From: Diadema setosum
Taxonomy: Eukaryota > Echinodermata > Echinoidea > Diadematoida > Diadematidae
Assembly: GCA_033980235.1 (NCBI GenBank)
Contig: CM067064.1
Location: 27,901,781-27,965,780, forward strand
Reading direction: 5' to 3'
DNA: 64,000 bases
In this document: positions 12,801-25,560 of the stretch, piece after piece
Numbering within the stretch: the first letter of the stretch is position 1
How the letters are laid out: the number at the start of each line of letters is the position of its first letter
Position numbers and translations under genes: made by a program
Notes under the pieces: model-generated
Databases searched by the model: none
Seen by the model: the letters and a program-made list of their open reading frames with translations, nothing else
What the model was told of the DNA's origin: nothing

Positions 12801-15800
12801 ACTCAGGGCCACTGAAAATATATATCAAGCCACCAAATTTTCACAAAGGTTATCTTTTGGTGGTCTGTGCAGACAACTTCAATTCAAAATGGATTTATGT
12901 TTCCTTTAATTTTGAGCCAGTACATTCTTCTTCTTTCTTTATTTTTTTTAAATTTATTTATTTATTTTTTTTTTGCAGGCCACTGAAATTTGAAATTCAT
13001 ACTAAGACGTCAATGAGATGAATGGGCTACAAAAAAAAAAAAAAAAAAAAAAAATTGATAAGCCCTGTATTATTTTGTATATATATTCTTTTCTTTTCTT
13101 TCTATTTTTTTTTTTTTTTTGTGTGGGGGGGGGGGGGGGGTAACTTTTTGCTTTTTGATAAGATCACTTTTTCTTTCAAGTTTCTGCAAGTATCTAAAGT
13201 TTGGAGGCTCACCTGTACAGAATGCCAGTGTAATACATACACATCAGAAGATGCTTGCCAAAGTGTGTCTATTGGTCTTCGGTGTGGTAAAATCAGAAGA
13301 GCTAAGCATGTGCATCACAAGGTTTTGTTAGGACACTCGGTGGGAATTTTCTTTAATAATTCACAATACTCGTATAGCGCATTATCATATTCATAAATGT
13401 CTCTAAGCACTAATTCTTTGTACACTTTGCTAATTGCAGTACAGCTGCACAAACTGACACGCCTATGAAAACACCAGTAAAAGGGAGCAACCTTCGTTTT
13501 GAAATTGAGTGAATGAAATGCCTGGTACAAGATGGTTTCTCACAATGATGAATAGTATGTCTAGCAAATTTCCCAAGGGCTATGATGCACTCATTTGGCA
13601 TTTTTTTTTTGATCAAATGTTCTTTGCTGCAGAGAACAAGTTTGCTGTGGGCAGCGGCGCAAGGCTTGTGTCCATCTGCTACTTTGAGCAAGACAACGAC
13701 TGGTGAGTACGACAAATATCTGTGACTATGATAAAATGCCATCCTATCAGAGGCAGTCTATAGAAGTCCTTCTCTTCTGTCGTGAAAATTTGTGTTTTTC
13801 ATTTGTACAGAATACACTTCACTGAGAGAGAAGCTTTTGTCGTCAAACTGATCTGAATAACCAACATCATAATCAGATGAAAAAGAGCATTGAAGTTTCA
13901 TCACCTAGTAATTTTTGGGAGTACAAAATATAAACAAAAATATCTTTTACAAACAGTGATATAGTTCATAATATCATTTGTAAGAAAGATGATGGGGTAG
14001 TATCATTGGCCCTTAACACTGTGAGGACAAGTCCCAAGTATACTTGGGCAAGTGTCTTAGGGAAATGTGTATTGTAGCAAAATCAGTCTGTCCTCAACGG
14101 GTTAAGTCTTTGCTTGCGTATTAGTTTTTCTCTTGTAGAATATAATTAAACTTTGTCATGGCTGTACGCAAAACATACAAAATCAATGTCGCCCTGCCAA
14201 AGGAAAAACCAATAAACAAACGAATCTGGAGAAAATTTTCACTTTTGTAATGATATTGTTTCAGTAACATGTATCTCACTGTACGTATAGGTGGGTGAGC
14301 AAGCACATCAAGAAGCCGATCCGCTCAACCGTGACAACGGTGGACTGGCATCCCAACAACTACCTGCTGGCTTGCGGGTCGACGGACTTCAAAGTGAGGT
14401 CAGTGTCTGCTGCGATTCAGCCTCCGTGGCCTCGCTTAAAAAGGGTTTTACTTCCCAAGTGGTAGACAAGATTTGTGAAAGAAACAAAAAACAAAAAAAT
14501 TTTATGTTCTCAGAGAGAAATCTATAGCAGGGTTACTGAAATGTTGAATTATAAGTATGCAGATTTCAAGAGCTTTTCAAATATGTACACAGATTTCATG
14601 ATAATAATAGTAATAATAAATAAGATGAATAACACTATAGCACTTAATACAGATATTTCTAAGTTTTTTATGGAGTGAATGCACTCTTGAAATCCTACAT
14701 ATTGATTGACTAAAGCTTTAAAAGTCATATTATTATTATTTTTTTTTTTTTACATTTTTTGTGGTTAGAGATCAGCATACTCTGTATCAAGAGACTGATT
14801 GCCATAAGCTTCTGTCAAGTGATATGAAACTAACTATTTCTAATTCAGAATGTTACTTGTTATTTTTCATATTACCTGTTATTTCAATTCCTTGAGTTGT
14901 GTGCCTGAATAATTGAATTCATTGAAAAAGCAACTGAAGTTTTTTTGATAATCTAATGCATCTGAAGAAAGCTTGCAGGTTATAATTGTCATAGAGTCTA
15001 CGTGAGGCTCCTGCTCCTTCACAGTTCACACATTGAAATTGGAGGAGAGAACCATTCGATTCAGAGATATTCGCCTACACTTGGAAGCTGGTGAAAATGT
15101 ATGGAGGGACCAAATTTCTTTTGTCACAGTAGGACCTCAATTATCTGGCCACGTCGGGACCGGGGGGTGTCCGTATAATCGATTTGGAGGGATAAGAGAG
15201 ATATGCTCAAATACAGCACTTTCTGGCATATCATGCCGGGGGTATACTCATGGTATTATCAATTTAATAATGTTATGATTATCTGCATGGCATTGTCATG
15301 TTTCACACTTCAGAAATTGATACAGAAAAAAAAATACAAGTAAAGTATCCCTTCATGTATTGTTTCTTTGGTTGATATTGACAGAGGATGAGATCAATAT
15401 TGTCAAATACTGCCGCTGCATTGTACTGCAACCGTTGCTGCGCACTCAGTGCCAGTGACAAGCACGGCACCAGTTTTTGACATTGTCTCATGAACTCACT
15501 TAAAAGTTGCAGTCCGCTGCGATGATTGGAATACGTCCCATCGTGTATTTGCATGATAATGGTTGAACGTGTGTTTGTTTTGAGTGAGATTTGGCACTGA
15601 AAAAAACATGAAAACGTGAAAGAATACCAACTGGTCGACATCTGATCCGAGATAATCGATGGCCAGATAATCAAGGTCCTACTGTATTTTGATTATGCCT
15701 GTATTTGTTTGTTTAACTATCCCCCCCCCCCCTTACAGAGTTTTCTCTGCCTACGTGAAGGAGATTGAGGCAAAGCCAAGTGGGAATGCATGGGGCACCA

Positions 15801-18800
15801 AACTGCCATTTGGAGTGTGTCTCAAAGAGTTTTCATCAGGCGGTAAGTCAATCGTGTGGCACATTTTACCAATAAAATTCTGTTGTCTTGTCTACTGCTC
15901 TACTGTATAGCATTAAAAGCAGATACACTGTGCACATTGGGATTTAACGGTTTGTCTTTTCTTTTCTGGCTTTAATCCATTTTGTGCCATTTTGGTGGCT
16001 GGAGAATAATGTCAAATTTCGTAAACTTGGTGTGTATGTTTATATGCACAAACAATTTGGTAGTATGATTTTGGTTCATACACTCAAAGGCTGCAAGATC
16101 TAGATTGAAAGCCAAATTTCACTTGTCTGGTAAACATTTACTATAGTAATCAATCAAGCTTGATACAGTTGAATCTTGAAAACTGTGATTAAACAGTTCA
16201 CATTGGTGAATGTGGCGAAGATCAAAGGTCAAATCCAAATATCCAAAAATTTACCATTTTAAATGTAATTCTTGGAATGTTTGCTGACACTGGATTAAAG
16301 TTTTATAGGCTTAAAATCTGATAGAAGAGGTAACCTTGATCATGCTGTGAAACATCTTAGCCTTGTTTCCCTTTATGCTTTGTATTATTTGTGATTATAC
16401 AGTCTATGTGTCGGAGTGGTAAATCCAAAAGTGACACTTCGTCAGTACCTCATTCAGACAGAACTTCCACCAGGGTAGCATGGAGATAAGGAGCAAGCCT
16501 AGATTTGTTTTGATCATTACACAGCAATACAATAGTGAGTTCTATATGTCACGATGTTGACAATGCTAGTGATTTCTTCTTTTCTTTTCTTTTTTAATCT
16601 TTTTATAGGTGGCTGGATCCACAGCGTGTGTTTCGATGCAAGCGGCAACCGTCTGGCCTTCACTGGCCACGACAGCACCATGAGTGTTGTCAACGCTGCA
16701 GCTGACTTCACCCTCGGGCAGTCCAAGCTGAAGGGACTGCCCCTACTCAGTCTCCAGTGGGTGGGACCAAGCAGCATCATTGCTGGCGTGAGTCAATCCA
16801 TCCATTATTTTGTTACGTATATCAATATTGAACCATGTAATCATATACTATGATAATGATGCACTTTTATTATGTTGCTAATCTTTCATTATTCAGAAAC
16901 TTTTTTTTATGAAGTCTTACTCTGAGTCTTGACCTTTTTTATTCTCAGTTATTTGCTTAGCCTTCCATTCTCAAGGCCTTTTGTTATTCTGCCCCCCCCC
17001 CCCTACCCCACCATATCTACAGATTGGTTAAATTTTCCAAAGCTCAGAATGTTTTTCTCTTAATGTGCCATGTGATATAAGATCTTTGATATTTTGAATG
17101 CAGATCATTAAAAAAACATAACATAAATCTTATGAGGCATTGTAATATAAATGTTTTTTTTTATTTCAATATTTGTAAATGTACCATCATTAAAAAGAAA
17201 AAAACAAAATGTATCTAAGAATATATGTTGTAATCACAGGGCCATGACTGTGAGCTGATGCGCTTCCGGGTTGATGACAATACCAATGTGACCTTTGAGG
17301 GGAAAGCTGGTGTTGCTCAGAAGAAGACCCAAGCCAAAGTCAGGTGAGCTTATCACAGTCAAGTGACCGACTGAATATACTGGTTCTCATGACTTTATCA
17401 TCTCCTATATCTCATCTAGACACGGTTTCCTGGAATGCTTGTTTGCTTCATTGCCACTTTGTGTATCATTCTATGGTTCTCGTTGTGCTTATGGGCTGTG
17501 AAAATTGCAGAAATAGAATACAGTCAAAGTCAAAGTTATAAGCCACAGCATGTATTAGTAACATTTCAGTATGTTGATAGAACACTATGATTTGTGGAAT
17601 GTTCGGTGATCATGTGACTTTTATTAATTGAAGAAGGAGATACTGTGTTAACCTGTCAATCAGAAATTGCATATGAGTGTATGCCGGAAATGGAATTAAA
17701 CTAGATAGTGTCCATTCGAGTTGATCTGCATGGCTGTATCCCACTGTAAAAAAAAACAAAAAACAAACACAAACACAAACAAAAACAAACAAAACAAAAC
17801 AAAACAAAACAAAACAAAACAAAACAAAACAAAACAAAACAAAACAAACAAACTAAATAACAAAAAACTGCTTGAATAGGACAACAGATTTCCTCGTGAT
17901 CCCTCCCTTTAAACTCAAGAGTTCACTGTACTTTGTGTCTGTCCTCTCCTCACAGCGCCATGGCCATGTTCAAGAATCTGGACAAGAAGGCCACCACTGA
18001 GGATGACTCCAAGAAGGCATCCGTCCACCAGAACTCCATCACGTAAGTCTCTTCCGAGAGCCTCTCGTTCGATTTGTAATGTGGTTGAAGGCAAGCCGGT
18101 GTAAACATGACTATGCAGCAGGCTCAATGATACGGCTGTGGTCAATAAGTGATCCGTCTAAACACCTTGTGGCTGTTTCCGTGACTTCACTCCTAGGGCA
18201 CCAAAAAGCATTCTTTTGAATTGATTGTTAGTGTGGTGTTAGGATTGATCTAATCCTTTGCGTGCAATGAGCACCATTTGGCACAGAAGACTCCATAGCA
18301 TTGTACACTGTCCAAAGTCCCTGGCGCAGAACAGATTAAATGGAAAGTCCAGTCCTTGTTCAAGTTAAATTCTCTGACAAGAGAAGAAACAAACAATAGA
18401 GTACAGTTAGAATGTCATCGTCTTCAATTCTTTTCAAAAAGGGAATATCTAGTAAAGACCTGTGTGCAAGCTGGTGGAAGGCTTTTGATGCCATGACATC
18501 ACCACCTTGCTTTGCATATTATATTACTGTCACTGACATCATTGTTTCAAGGATACATAGGAAACATGAGAGATTTAATAACTTTCATATCATGTAAGGA
18601 TACATTGGAAACAAAGAAATTCCCCAAATTTCATATATTTTTTCACATTCTAGTGAAACTTTCATAGTTACGGAATGTAAAATTTTGCAGACTCTGTGTG
18701 TTTGTCGTTGTTGGCATTATGTCACAGGTTTCTGTTATAGGCTCCTATTCTTTGATTTCAAAAGATATTCAAATAAATGGCATTTCAGTGCAATTTAATA

Positions 18801-18992
18801 ATTTCCTTCTAATGGGGTCATGACCTGTAAGTCTCACACTTCTACACTCTTTGTCTTCCTCCCAGCCAACTGGTCATCCATACGGGGGCCAAGGAGGCGG
18901 TGACCAAGCTGTCGTCCATCGGCATGGACGGCCTTGTGGTCATCTGGAACCAGTCTTCCCTGGAGGCCAGCGTGGGGGGCATGACGATCTAG
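9883..18992 (+). CDS. ARPC1: Arp2/3 complex subunit 1 (p40/p41, WD40), complete
   Basis: Eleven coding exons: 9883-9946, 10857-10942, 11577-11642, 12426-12534, 13633-13702, 14291-14398, 15739-15842, 16609-16787, 17240-17343, 17956-18042, 18866-18992. All introns are GT-AG and phases agree. The 1,104 coding bases give 367 residues, close to the roughly 370 usual for the family. The protein begins [17 protein letters not shown] and continues with WD40 blades ([37 protein letters not shown]). It has the insert near residues 297-320 ([16 protein letters not shown]) that reaches actin or Arp2/3 partners in known structures. It ends in a last blade ([10 protein letters not shown]) and GGMTI. It is a seven-blade propeller subunit of the cytoplasmic complex that nucleates branched actin filaments. 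The first coding exon has a 66-base 5' leader after an acceptor at 9816, so a noncoding exon lies upstream. Confidence 0.95.
11807..12017 (+). mobile_element. TA-flanked MITE family B
   Basis: A 211-base element with ends TACTGTAAAACAC and GTTTTACAGTA. It holds an inner inverted repeat of GCATTTTAATTTCACGAA and its complement (11937-11991). Related copies are at 32528-32740 and, reversed, 47588-47756. It lies in an ARPC1 intron. Confidence 0.72.
12772..13067 (+). mobile_element. CAGGG-ended repeat (hAT-like), copy 2
   Basis: CAGGGATCGACATT at the left, ATAAGCCCTG at the right. It shares GGGCCACTGAAAAT, CCACCAAATTTTCA and ATGTTTCCTTTAATTTTG with 3501-3748. It is expanded by poly-T and poly-A tracts at 12941-12975 and 13030-13054. 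It lies in an ARPC1 intron. Confidence 0.55.
14013..14105 (+). mobile_element. TTAA-flanked short inverted-repeat element (93 bp), empty-site copy
   Basis: Bounded by TTAA on both sides, with ends related to CCCGTTGAGGACG and its complement. The interior reads AGTCCCAAGTATACTTGGG then GGGAAATGTGTATTGTAGC. TTAA targets and CCC...GGG ends are those of piggyBac-type transposons, so this may be a piggyBac-derived miniature element. It lies in an ARPC1 intron. Confidence 0.68.
15127..15686 (+). mobile_element. Pogo/Tigger-like nonautonomous element with TTATCTGG ends
   Basis: About 560 bases between CAGTAGGACCTCAATTATCT and its near complement ending AAGGTCCTACTG. The terminal repeat is about 25 bases with one or two mismatches. 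The interior has a second inverted motif, GATAATCGAT / ATCGATTTGG. It lies in an ARPC1 intron. Confidence 0.7.
17755..17850 (+). repeat. (AAAAC)n microsatellite
   Basis: AAAC/ACAAAC variants passing into near-perfect AAAAC units. It lies in an ARPC1 intron. Confidence 0.93.
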
Positions 18993-20865
18993 ATGTCACC
19001 CACTCCCCAACTATCTTACCGCCACCTAGATATCCTCAATCAGAATGAGGAAAATTGAGTTTCCCTTGCATATATCTTCTCTTTTTCTTTTTGTTCTTAT
19101 TGAAACAGCAATGACAGATGCTATGGATTATAAAACATGAAATTATCAATTAGCACATTATATTTGACAGGTCATAAAATGTTTCAATTTGGACAAGACC
19201 GCACTGACAGTAGTTCTTAATTGGAAGATATGCGTATGCCAGTTATATATTTTTGGCACAGAGTGTATTTGGGAAGATGCATGATGTGAGTACACATAAA
19301 CTCATTAAAATGACATTTATCAAGGTATATATACATGTGAGAATACCTACTTAACCAAATAATTCCAGAAAGAAATGGTGGAAAGCAATCCGGCATTGGA
19401 GTCCTCAACACCTGTGAATTTGGGGGGGGGGGGGGGGGAATCTTCTCTTCCCAACTGATTTGATGCAAAAAGATGCCATTCCAGATGTGAGTGCAACTTT
19501 GAAATTTAGAATTGAAATAGGAACATGACCAAACCCCATAAATTTGTACCCCCAGGAATGCTGATTGAAATTTCATTTTCTATCTTATCATGCTAACAGC
19601 ATTCCTATCAATATGCCTGTGGTATCTATGTAGCATTGTCCAGTAATAATGCATCTCCTTTTGTTGTATGCATACTTGTATTTCATGCTTTCTCCAGAAG
19701 TTATTGACAAAATACATTTGCAGTGGATTTTTTTGTACAATCACCAGGTTAAAAAAGTGTAAATCAGGTCTTTATGATAAGAATAAGTGTGTCAAATTTT
19801 GTACCTCCTTCAAAAAGGCACCATGACTGTTGTAGTTATGATTATGAACCACATGTTAACACACACCGATTGTCATGTGTTAAAGTGATCAGAGAATGTT
19901 AGTAAATGCACAAACTTGTTGGAACAAAGGATGTTATGTGGTACCTATTGTGTCAGTAAGTGTGTGTTTTGTTTTACTGTGTGTGTGTGTGTGCATATTT
20001 GTAATGAGTCACTGCTTATTGCCAACCAACTGTCATGTCAAGTTGGTTTCAAGAAGAAATTTGTGAGCATACCTCAGACATCAGATATTGAGATGCAATG
20101 AATTCTTGTCATTAGTTGTCCTTTTTGTTACATTTAATTAGGAGACAAACACTTTCTCTCTGTTGCTGTGTGTAAGTCATCTTAAAGAAAAGAAAAGACA
20201 GGGACTGGCCATGTACCTGTATCTCCCAAATTTATGGATAAAATGAAAAGTTCTGTCCAGAACATGTCTTTATACTTTGCATGAAAGCAAAGTGTATTTA
20301 CTTTGATGATTTACAGTCCTGTTTTGCAATATATGTTTGCTAATTACATATGCAGTTCTCCAACCACTTGTTCATTCGTTCGTTAGTTCATTCATTCATT
20401 CATTCATTCACTTTTCCATTTCCAGCAGAAACATATAATATTTTACAGAAGTTGAATGCATAATGTACATCACAATGTATAGTAAAGGAAATGTATAAGT
20501 TTGCAAAATATTGAAAGTATATGAAAATGCTAGAAATGGAGAGGAATGCTAAAAAAACAATGCTTGTAGGGTGCATCCCCCCCCCCTGTACACACTTAAT
20601 ACAACAAATCACACGATTGATATAGGGCCTACAGCTATCTATAAAAATGTAATTGCAAAACAAACTAATACATGGTTAGGAGACCTATATACCCGAAATA
20701 AATACCTTGGACACATCCCTCTATTAAGTTGATGTCATGCAGTAGAGAAGGAAGATTGAGATAGAAAGAGTGTGAAGGAAAAAAAAAATAAAGGAGAGGA
20801 CAAAAATGACAAGAATTAATGGATGAAGTCGCTCAGCAATGACTGCTTGATCTTAAGAGGAAATA
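18993..20865. other. ARPC1 3' UTR and downstream sequence
   Basis: The 3' UTR starts at 18993; its end is not clear. The rest is AT-rich, with a G run (19423-19438), a (GT)n at 19977-19992 and an ATTC tract (20375-20410). No gene seen. Confidence 0.45.
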
Positions 20866-20875
20866 TATATATATA

Positions 20876-20939
<64 letters not shown>
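20866..20939 (+). repeat. (TA)n microsatellite
   Basis: TA tract with one interruption (TATAATATATAAATA near 20872-20886), running directly into a 36-base-arm hairpin. Confidence 0.95.
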
Positions 20940-20941
<2 letters not shown>

Positions 20942-21032
20942 TCGGTTGAGAATGATAAGGGCGTTAAGTTTTCACTAAACCCATAGTGTTCAAGACAACT
21001 TAACGCCCTTCTCATTCTCAACAGACGATATA
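20935..21032 (+). repeat. 36-base-arm hairpin next to a (TA)n tract
   Basis: Arms 20935-20970 and 20997-21032 match in reverse with two mismatches (core AAGGGCGTTAAGTT) around a 26-base loop. The left arm begins within the TA tract that ends at 20939. Confidence 0.85.
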
Positions 21033-21353
21033 ATAGATAACTAATATTTTTGCTGTAGACTTTTAAGTATCACATATGATAGGCCTGTATTCATGAATGA
21101 TCTCCCAATTAAACTATAGCAGTATCCTCCCAAATGTCGAATTTATTTACGCATTGCAGGCTCACTAATACTGTGATGAAACTACAGCATGTAGTCATTA
21201 TTACTCCACTTTACCAACCCCCCCTACCCCCCCCCCCCCCCCCCCCGCCCCAAGAGAAAAAACAAGTCACTCTACATGTATTTTAGCAATACCACTTGAG
21301 ATACAAAATCAATACGTCGCATTAAATGATGGTAATGTAGATAGGGGAACCTG

Positions 21354-21393
21354 CATCGATGCATGGAGGTAGGTTCTACCTCCATGATCGATG
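21354..21393 (+). repeat. Short hairpin
   Basis: CATCGATGCATGGAGGTAG pairs with CTACCTCCATGATCGATG, one bulged base, a 3-base loop. Confidence 0.7.
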
Positions 21394-22226
21394 TCATGAT
21401 TGTCGGCATAGTAGTACAGTACTAGTAGTTGAAGAGTGCATAAGAGCATATTATGTAATCGGCGCTACTTCCGCCAACCACCGCTCGCCGCGCCAGCGCG
21501 CAGCATCTGCCAAAGCGCAGCACAGCTGAAATCGTGTAGCGTGTCAAGCGGGAAGTACGATCGTGAAGACAGTGACCCAGAAAGGTAATTATGAGGCAAT
21601 TGCATGATGAAAAAGGATAGAAGAAACAGCTTTTAAAAGTATGTTTTTCAGTGTAAAGACTGTGCAAAGTAGAAATTTTGTTAGAGTATTCGCTATTTTT
21701 AACGTGTTATTATCAGATTATTGGCTCAGATTCGGTTCCCTCGTCCTGATCCTGTAGTCCCACCTACTGCTTAACATGTATCGTTTTAATCCAGAAACCA
21801 ATGAGATGACTCGGAATCGGACTGTCCAACATTGAAAAAAATTGAGTGCAATAGCAAATCAGTTCAGTTCAGTTTAGTTTATTTTGCACCAAGCATTAAA
21901 ATATACAGAGCATACAATAAAACATGAATGTACAAAATGAGATACAAAAAGAGAAAAATTCATGGGACATACGACATACAAGTAAATTTTACAGAAATAA
22001 TGAAATAATGTGGCGGTATGACTACATAAATTTACAAAGACAATGCCATTGTTTGGTGGGGAAAGCAGCAAGAAAGGAAAAGCCCTTCTACTTTTTCTTT
22101 ATGGTGCTTCTCATCAAAGCCTGTTCAGCAACTGGATGAGGGTTTGTGGTGTGGTGCTTCAGACAGTGGATGCTATTTGTGGCGTGCATGCTTTGTGCTT
22201 GTGCAAGTAAAAAATCTCTGCCATGC

Positions 22227-23791
22227 TTAATTGGCTTCTATGGCTCTCTTGAACTGCTCAACAGAGGGCAGTTCAATGATGTGTTGAGGAAGCCTATCCC
22301 AGTCTCTGATTGTCCTTGGGAAAAAACTGTATTTGTAGGCATCCAAGGTAGAGCCGGTTCTCATGAAACGTTGATGTTGGCTGCTTCGTGTTGTTCTTTG
22401 TCTCTGTTTGAGGTAATGTGGTACATTGTATAGGTACTGCAATTTGGTTGTTTATTGCTTTGTAGAAGGTGGTGAGTCGAGCTTGCTTCCTTCTGTCTTC
22501 TAGGGTAGGGAGACGGATACTTTCCCTCATAGCCGTGACACTGGCCTCTCTCTGGTATATTCCCACATACAAAGCGAACAGCTCTTCTTTGAATTTTCTC
22601 CAGCAGGTCTATTTGGTTTTGCTTGTAGGGGTCCCATACTGTTGATGCATACTCTAACTGTGATCGTACTAGGGTTATGTAGGCTAATTTCTTGATGTCG
22701 TTAGAACATTTTCCAAGGTTTCTCTGCAAGAATCCAAGGGTTTTCCCAGCTTTAGATGCTACAGCTTCAATGTGAGGTTTCCAGCTTAACTTCTCATGAA
22801 AATCAATCCCAAGATAAGTTAGGGTTGAAACAGAGGCAATATCCTCATCCCCCATGGTATAAGTGTGAGTGATGGGCTGTTTCCCTCTGTGGATTCTCAT
22901 TGAGTAGCATTTCTCCACATTGAGTTTCATCTGCCAGACATTGGACCACTCAAGGAGGGTATTCAAGTCGTCCTGGAGCTTGAGAGTGTCATCTGTGGAT
23001 GATATTGTGCGAAATACTATACTGTAGACAATCATCAGCCTACAAACAGTTTGATGGTTGAGTTGATTTTGTCCCCGATGTCATTGATGAACAAGAGAAA
23101 CATCAGTGGTCCAAGGACCGTGCCCTGAGGCACTCCTGAGTCAACATGGGACAGATGGTGAAGCTTCCCCATCCACGACCACTCTCTGCGTCCTAGTAGT
23201 GAGTCATGTCTTGATCCATGCTTGGGTGTGGTCACCTATACCATAGAATGATAGCTTTGTCAGAAGACGGTGGGCCACCGAGTCAAATGCTTTCGAGAAG
23301 TCTAATATTAGTACGTCGGTCTGATCCTTGTTGTCAAAGGATCTCCAAATATCCTCAAAGGTGGTGATGAGTTGAGACTCTGTTGAGTGCTTCTTACGAA
23401 ACCTGTGCTGGTTTTTGGCTAGTATGTCATGGTCATCAATGTTCTCCATGATGGCATGGAAGATTACATGCTCCATGAGTTTGGTGGTCACACAAGTTAA
23501 GGAAACAGGACGGTAGTTGCATGGAAGACTTCTGTTACCGTTTTTATAAATGGCAACAATGTTGGCTGATAGCCAATCTGATGGTAGGCTACCACTCTCA
23601 TAGGACTGGGTGAAAATCATTTGAAGCACTGGTGCAATTTGCTTCGCTGCTTCCTTCAGGGCCCGAATGGGAATGAGATCCGGTCCACATGCTTTTTGTG
23701 GATTCAGTGACCTAAGCAACTTCTCTATGCCGTCAGTCGTGAATTCAATCTTGGGCATTGCTGGGTAAGGGCTAGTGAGTAGCTGACCCAA
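22227..23791 (-). pseudogene. Decayed non-LTR retrotransposon reverse transcriptase (jockey/CR1-like)
   Basis: Read on the minus strand from 23791, the frame gives a clear reverse transcriptase: NPQKACGPDLIPIRALKEAA, YRPVSLTCVTTKLMEH, a degenerate NQHRFRKKHST, ILDFSKAFDSVAH, SGVPQGTVLGPLMFLLFIND, then the catalytic box and TYLGIDFHEKLSW. It closes with a tail of the YSFFPRTIRDWDRLP type. The frame shifts near 23210-23235, at the catalytic FVADD box (about 23035) and again near 22360-22450, so it cannot make one protein. No endonuclease domain is seen above 23791, which fits the usual 5' truncation. The tail type and motif spacing suggest the jockey/CR1 group, but the clade is not certain. It lies between ARPC1 and PMS2. 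Confidence 0.88.
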
Positions 23792-23968
23792 TGTACTGTA
23801 ACCATGGTAACATACATACCTTTGACAGATTTAAGGGAAAAAAAATGTCAGTTAAGTTGACAAAACAGAACAAGTCAAACCAATGCAATCATTTCAAAAG
23901 AAAACTACGGAGGTATGGACGATTACAACACAGAAAACGGCAACAACAAAAATATGCCTTGCTTGAAT

Positions 23969-24260
23969 TAACTATGTTTGTACTCTTCCAATAAAAAATT
24001 TTTATATTTAATTTTGAAATTATAGATTTTGATGCTTTAATTTCCCTAGGGATAGAATACCATATATGAGGGCCCTGATATATAACTGAATTTTTAAAAA
24101 ATGAGCTGCGCATGTGATATACAGTAGATGATAGTTGGCAGAATTTCTGGTTCCGTAATTATGGATAGTGCTGTTCAGTGAAAAATAATCTAAAAGCAAT
24201 TCTGGAAGGAACTTTTTGTAACATAAATACATAAAAATATCCAACTGTAAAAGATAAATA
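23969..24260 (-). pseudogene. Tail fragment of a second non-LTR retrotransposon ORF
   Basis: On the minus strand two overlapping frames give FSLNSTIHNYGTRNSANYH followed, after a frameshift near 24110, by YQGPHIWYSIPREIKASKSI. This is the typical C-terminal end of many CR1/L2-type LINE polyproteins (HNYxTRxS ... GPxIWNxIPxxIKxSxS). It differs from the tail of the neighbouring LINE at 22227-22440, so it is a separate, older 5'-truncated insertion. An A/T-rich run lies at 24285-24300. Confidence 0.7.
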
Positions 24261-24627
24261 TAAAATTGCAGCATCTGTAGTATAAAAAAAAAAAAAAAAA
24301 TGGTCAACTCAGACCTGCGAATGAATCATAACTTAATGCACACGTACTCGTGATTAAATGAACAGATAACAAAGTATAATTTCCAACAAAAATGTAAAAA
24401 TTCACGTAGGGCCTAATCATTGAATATTTTGATTGTAGACTCCCTAGTTCTACATCTTATCTAGTGTCTAGCTAGATACTAAAGATAAATTTAGTATACT
24501 TCATTCATTAGTAGACTAGACACCCAAGATCTTAAGTAGAAAGTTCTAGACCAACCCAGAAAAAGGAGGGTGCTAATAATACTTTGAATGCACTTTTTTT
24601 ATTACTCCTTCAAGTACAAAGAGTAAT

Positions 24628-25321
24628 GCAAGTTACCCACTTTTCGACCGCCTAAATTGCGGAAGCAAAATAGCGGACATGATTCGAACGCCTGTGCTGC
24701 GATCATCGTTCAAACGCCTGTGCTCATTGTTCGACCCCATATGTCCGTGCTTCAACATTTGCGATGTACCGCGCCATGCGCTCGCCCTGCCTATGAATGG
24801 ACTAGCGCACGTGCCACGCGCATGTGAAACTGAATACATCGCATATGAGAGTGCGGTACTCCATGTACTCCATGCTGTGCGAGAGATTCAACGCACACAT
24901 AATGCATTGCGATCGAACCATGGCGATACCGCGAATTCTTGCATGGGTGGCATGCAAAATATAAATATCGCGTGTCATTGTGGTTTTAGGTGTACATGCT
25001 GTACAGATTCAATGCAGATAAACGGACTAGTAACTTCGAAACTTGGAATGAAACAATTCTATAAGAGTTGCTATGCAACTTTACTTGCCCGTTACTTACC
25101 CGTTGAACTGCTTATGCGAGCTGACCTGGGAGGGTCGTGACAATGATTTCAGGGGTCTGGCGACGTGCCCCACTGTTGTGCTCTTCGGAACGCATGTGGA
25201 GGTAGTTGCATAGTTTGAATTTCGCACTTGATTTGCGCCATTTTTTATTCATGAATTTCAGGGAATTTTTATTCGTAAGAGTAGTCTATTCATGAAAACG
25301 GTCGAATCAAGGGTAACTTGC
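24628..25321 (+). mobile_element. 694-bp element with ~23-bp inverted ends
   Basis: GCAAGTTACCC followed by a TTCGACCG-type block at the left (to 24651) is matched in reverse by CGGTCGAA...GGGTAACTTGC at the right (25299-25321). The interior carries a 153-codon open frame (24679-25140, +) with no recognised domain but many Cys residues. It ends 390 bases before the PMS2 start codon, so it may overlap the promoter region. Confidence 0.6.
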
Positions 25322-25419
25322 TTTAGATAGACCTCTACTCCTCGGTCCTTAACTATACACAGCCCAGCACGGCATCTGGTCGGGCTACTCAGTCCTATCA
25401 TTATTAGGGTTAGAGTTGT

Positions 25420-25560
25420 TGTTGATGTTGTTGTTGTTGTTCTTCTTCTTCTTCTACTCGTTCTTCTTTTTCTTCCTCTTCTTCTTTTTCTTCTTCTTTT
25501 TCTCCTTCTTCTTCCTTCCTCTTCTTCTTCTTCTTCCTTTTTCTTCTTCCTCCTCTTCTT
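25420..25560 (+). repeat. (TTC/TTG)n pyrimidine-rich tract
   Basis: TTG units pass into TTC/TTCC units. The strand bias gives long meaningless Lys/Arg/Glu-rich frames on the other strand. It lies just upstream of PMS2. Confidence 0.9.

Noticed and set aside
15303..15674. 123-codon frame on the minus strand
   Set aside because: Entirely within the 15127-15686 repeat and an ARPC1 intron; no protein family recognised.
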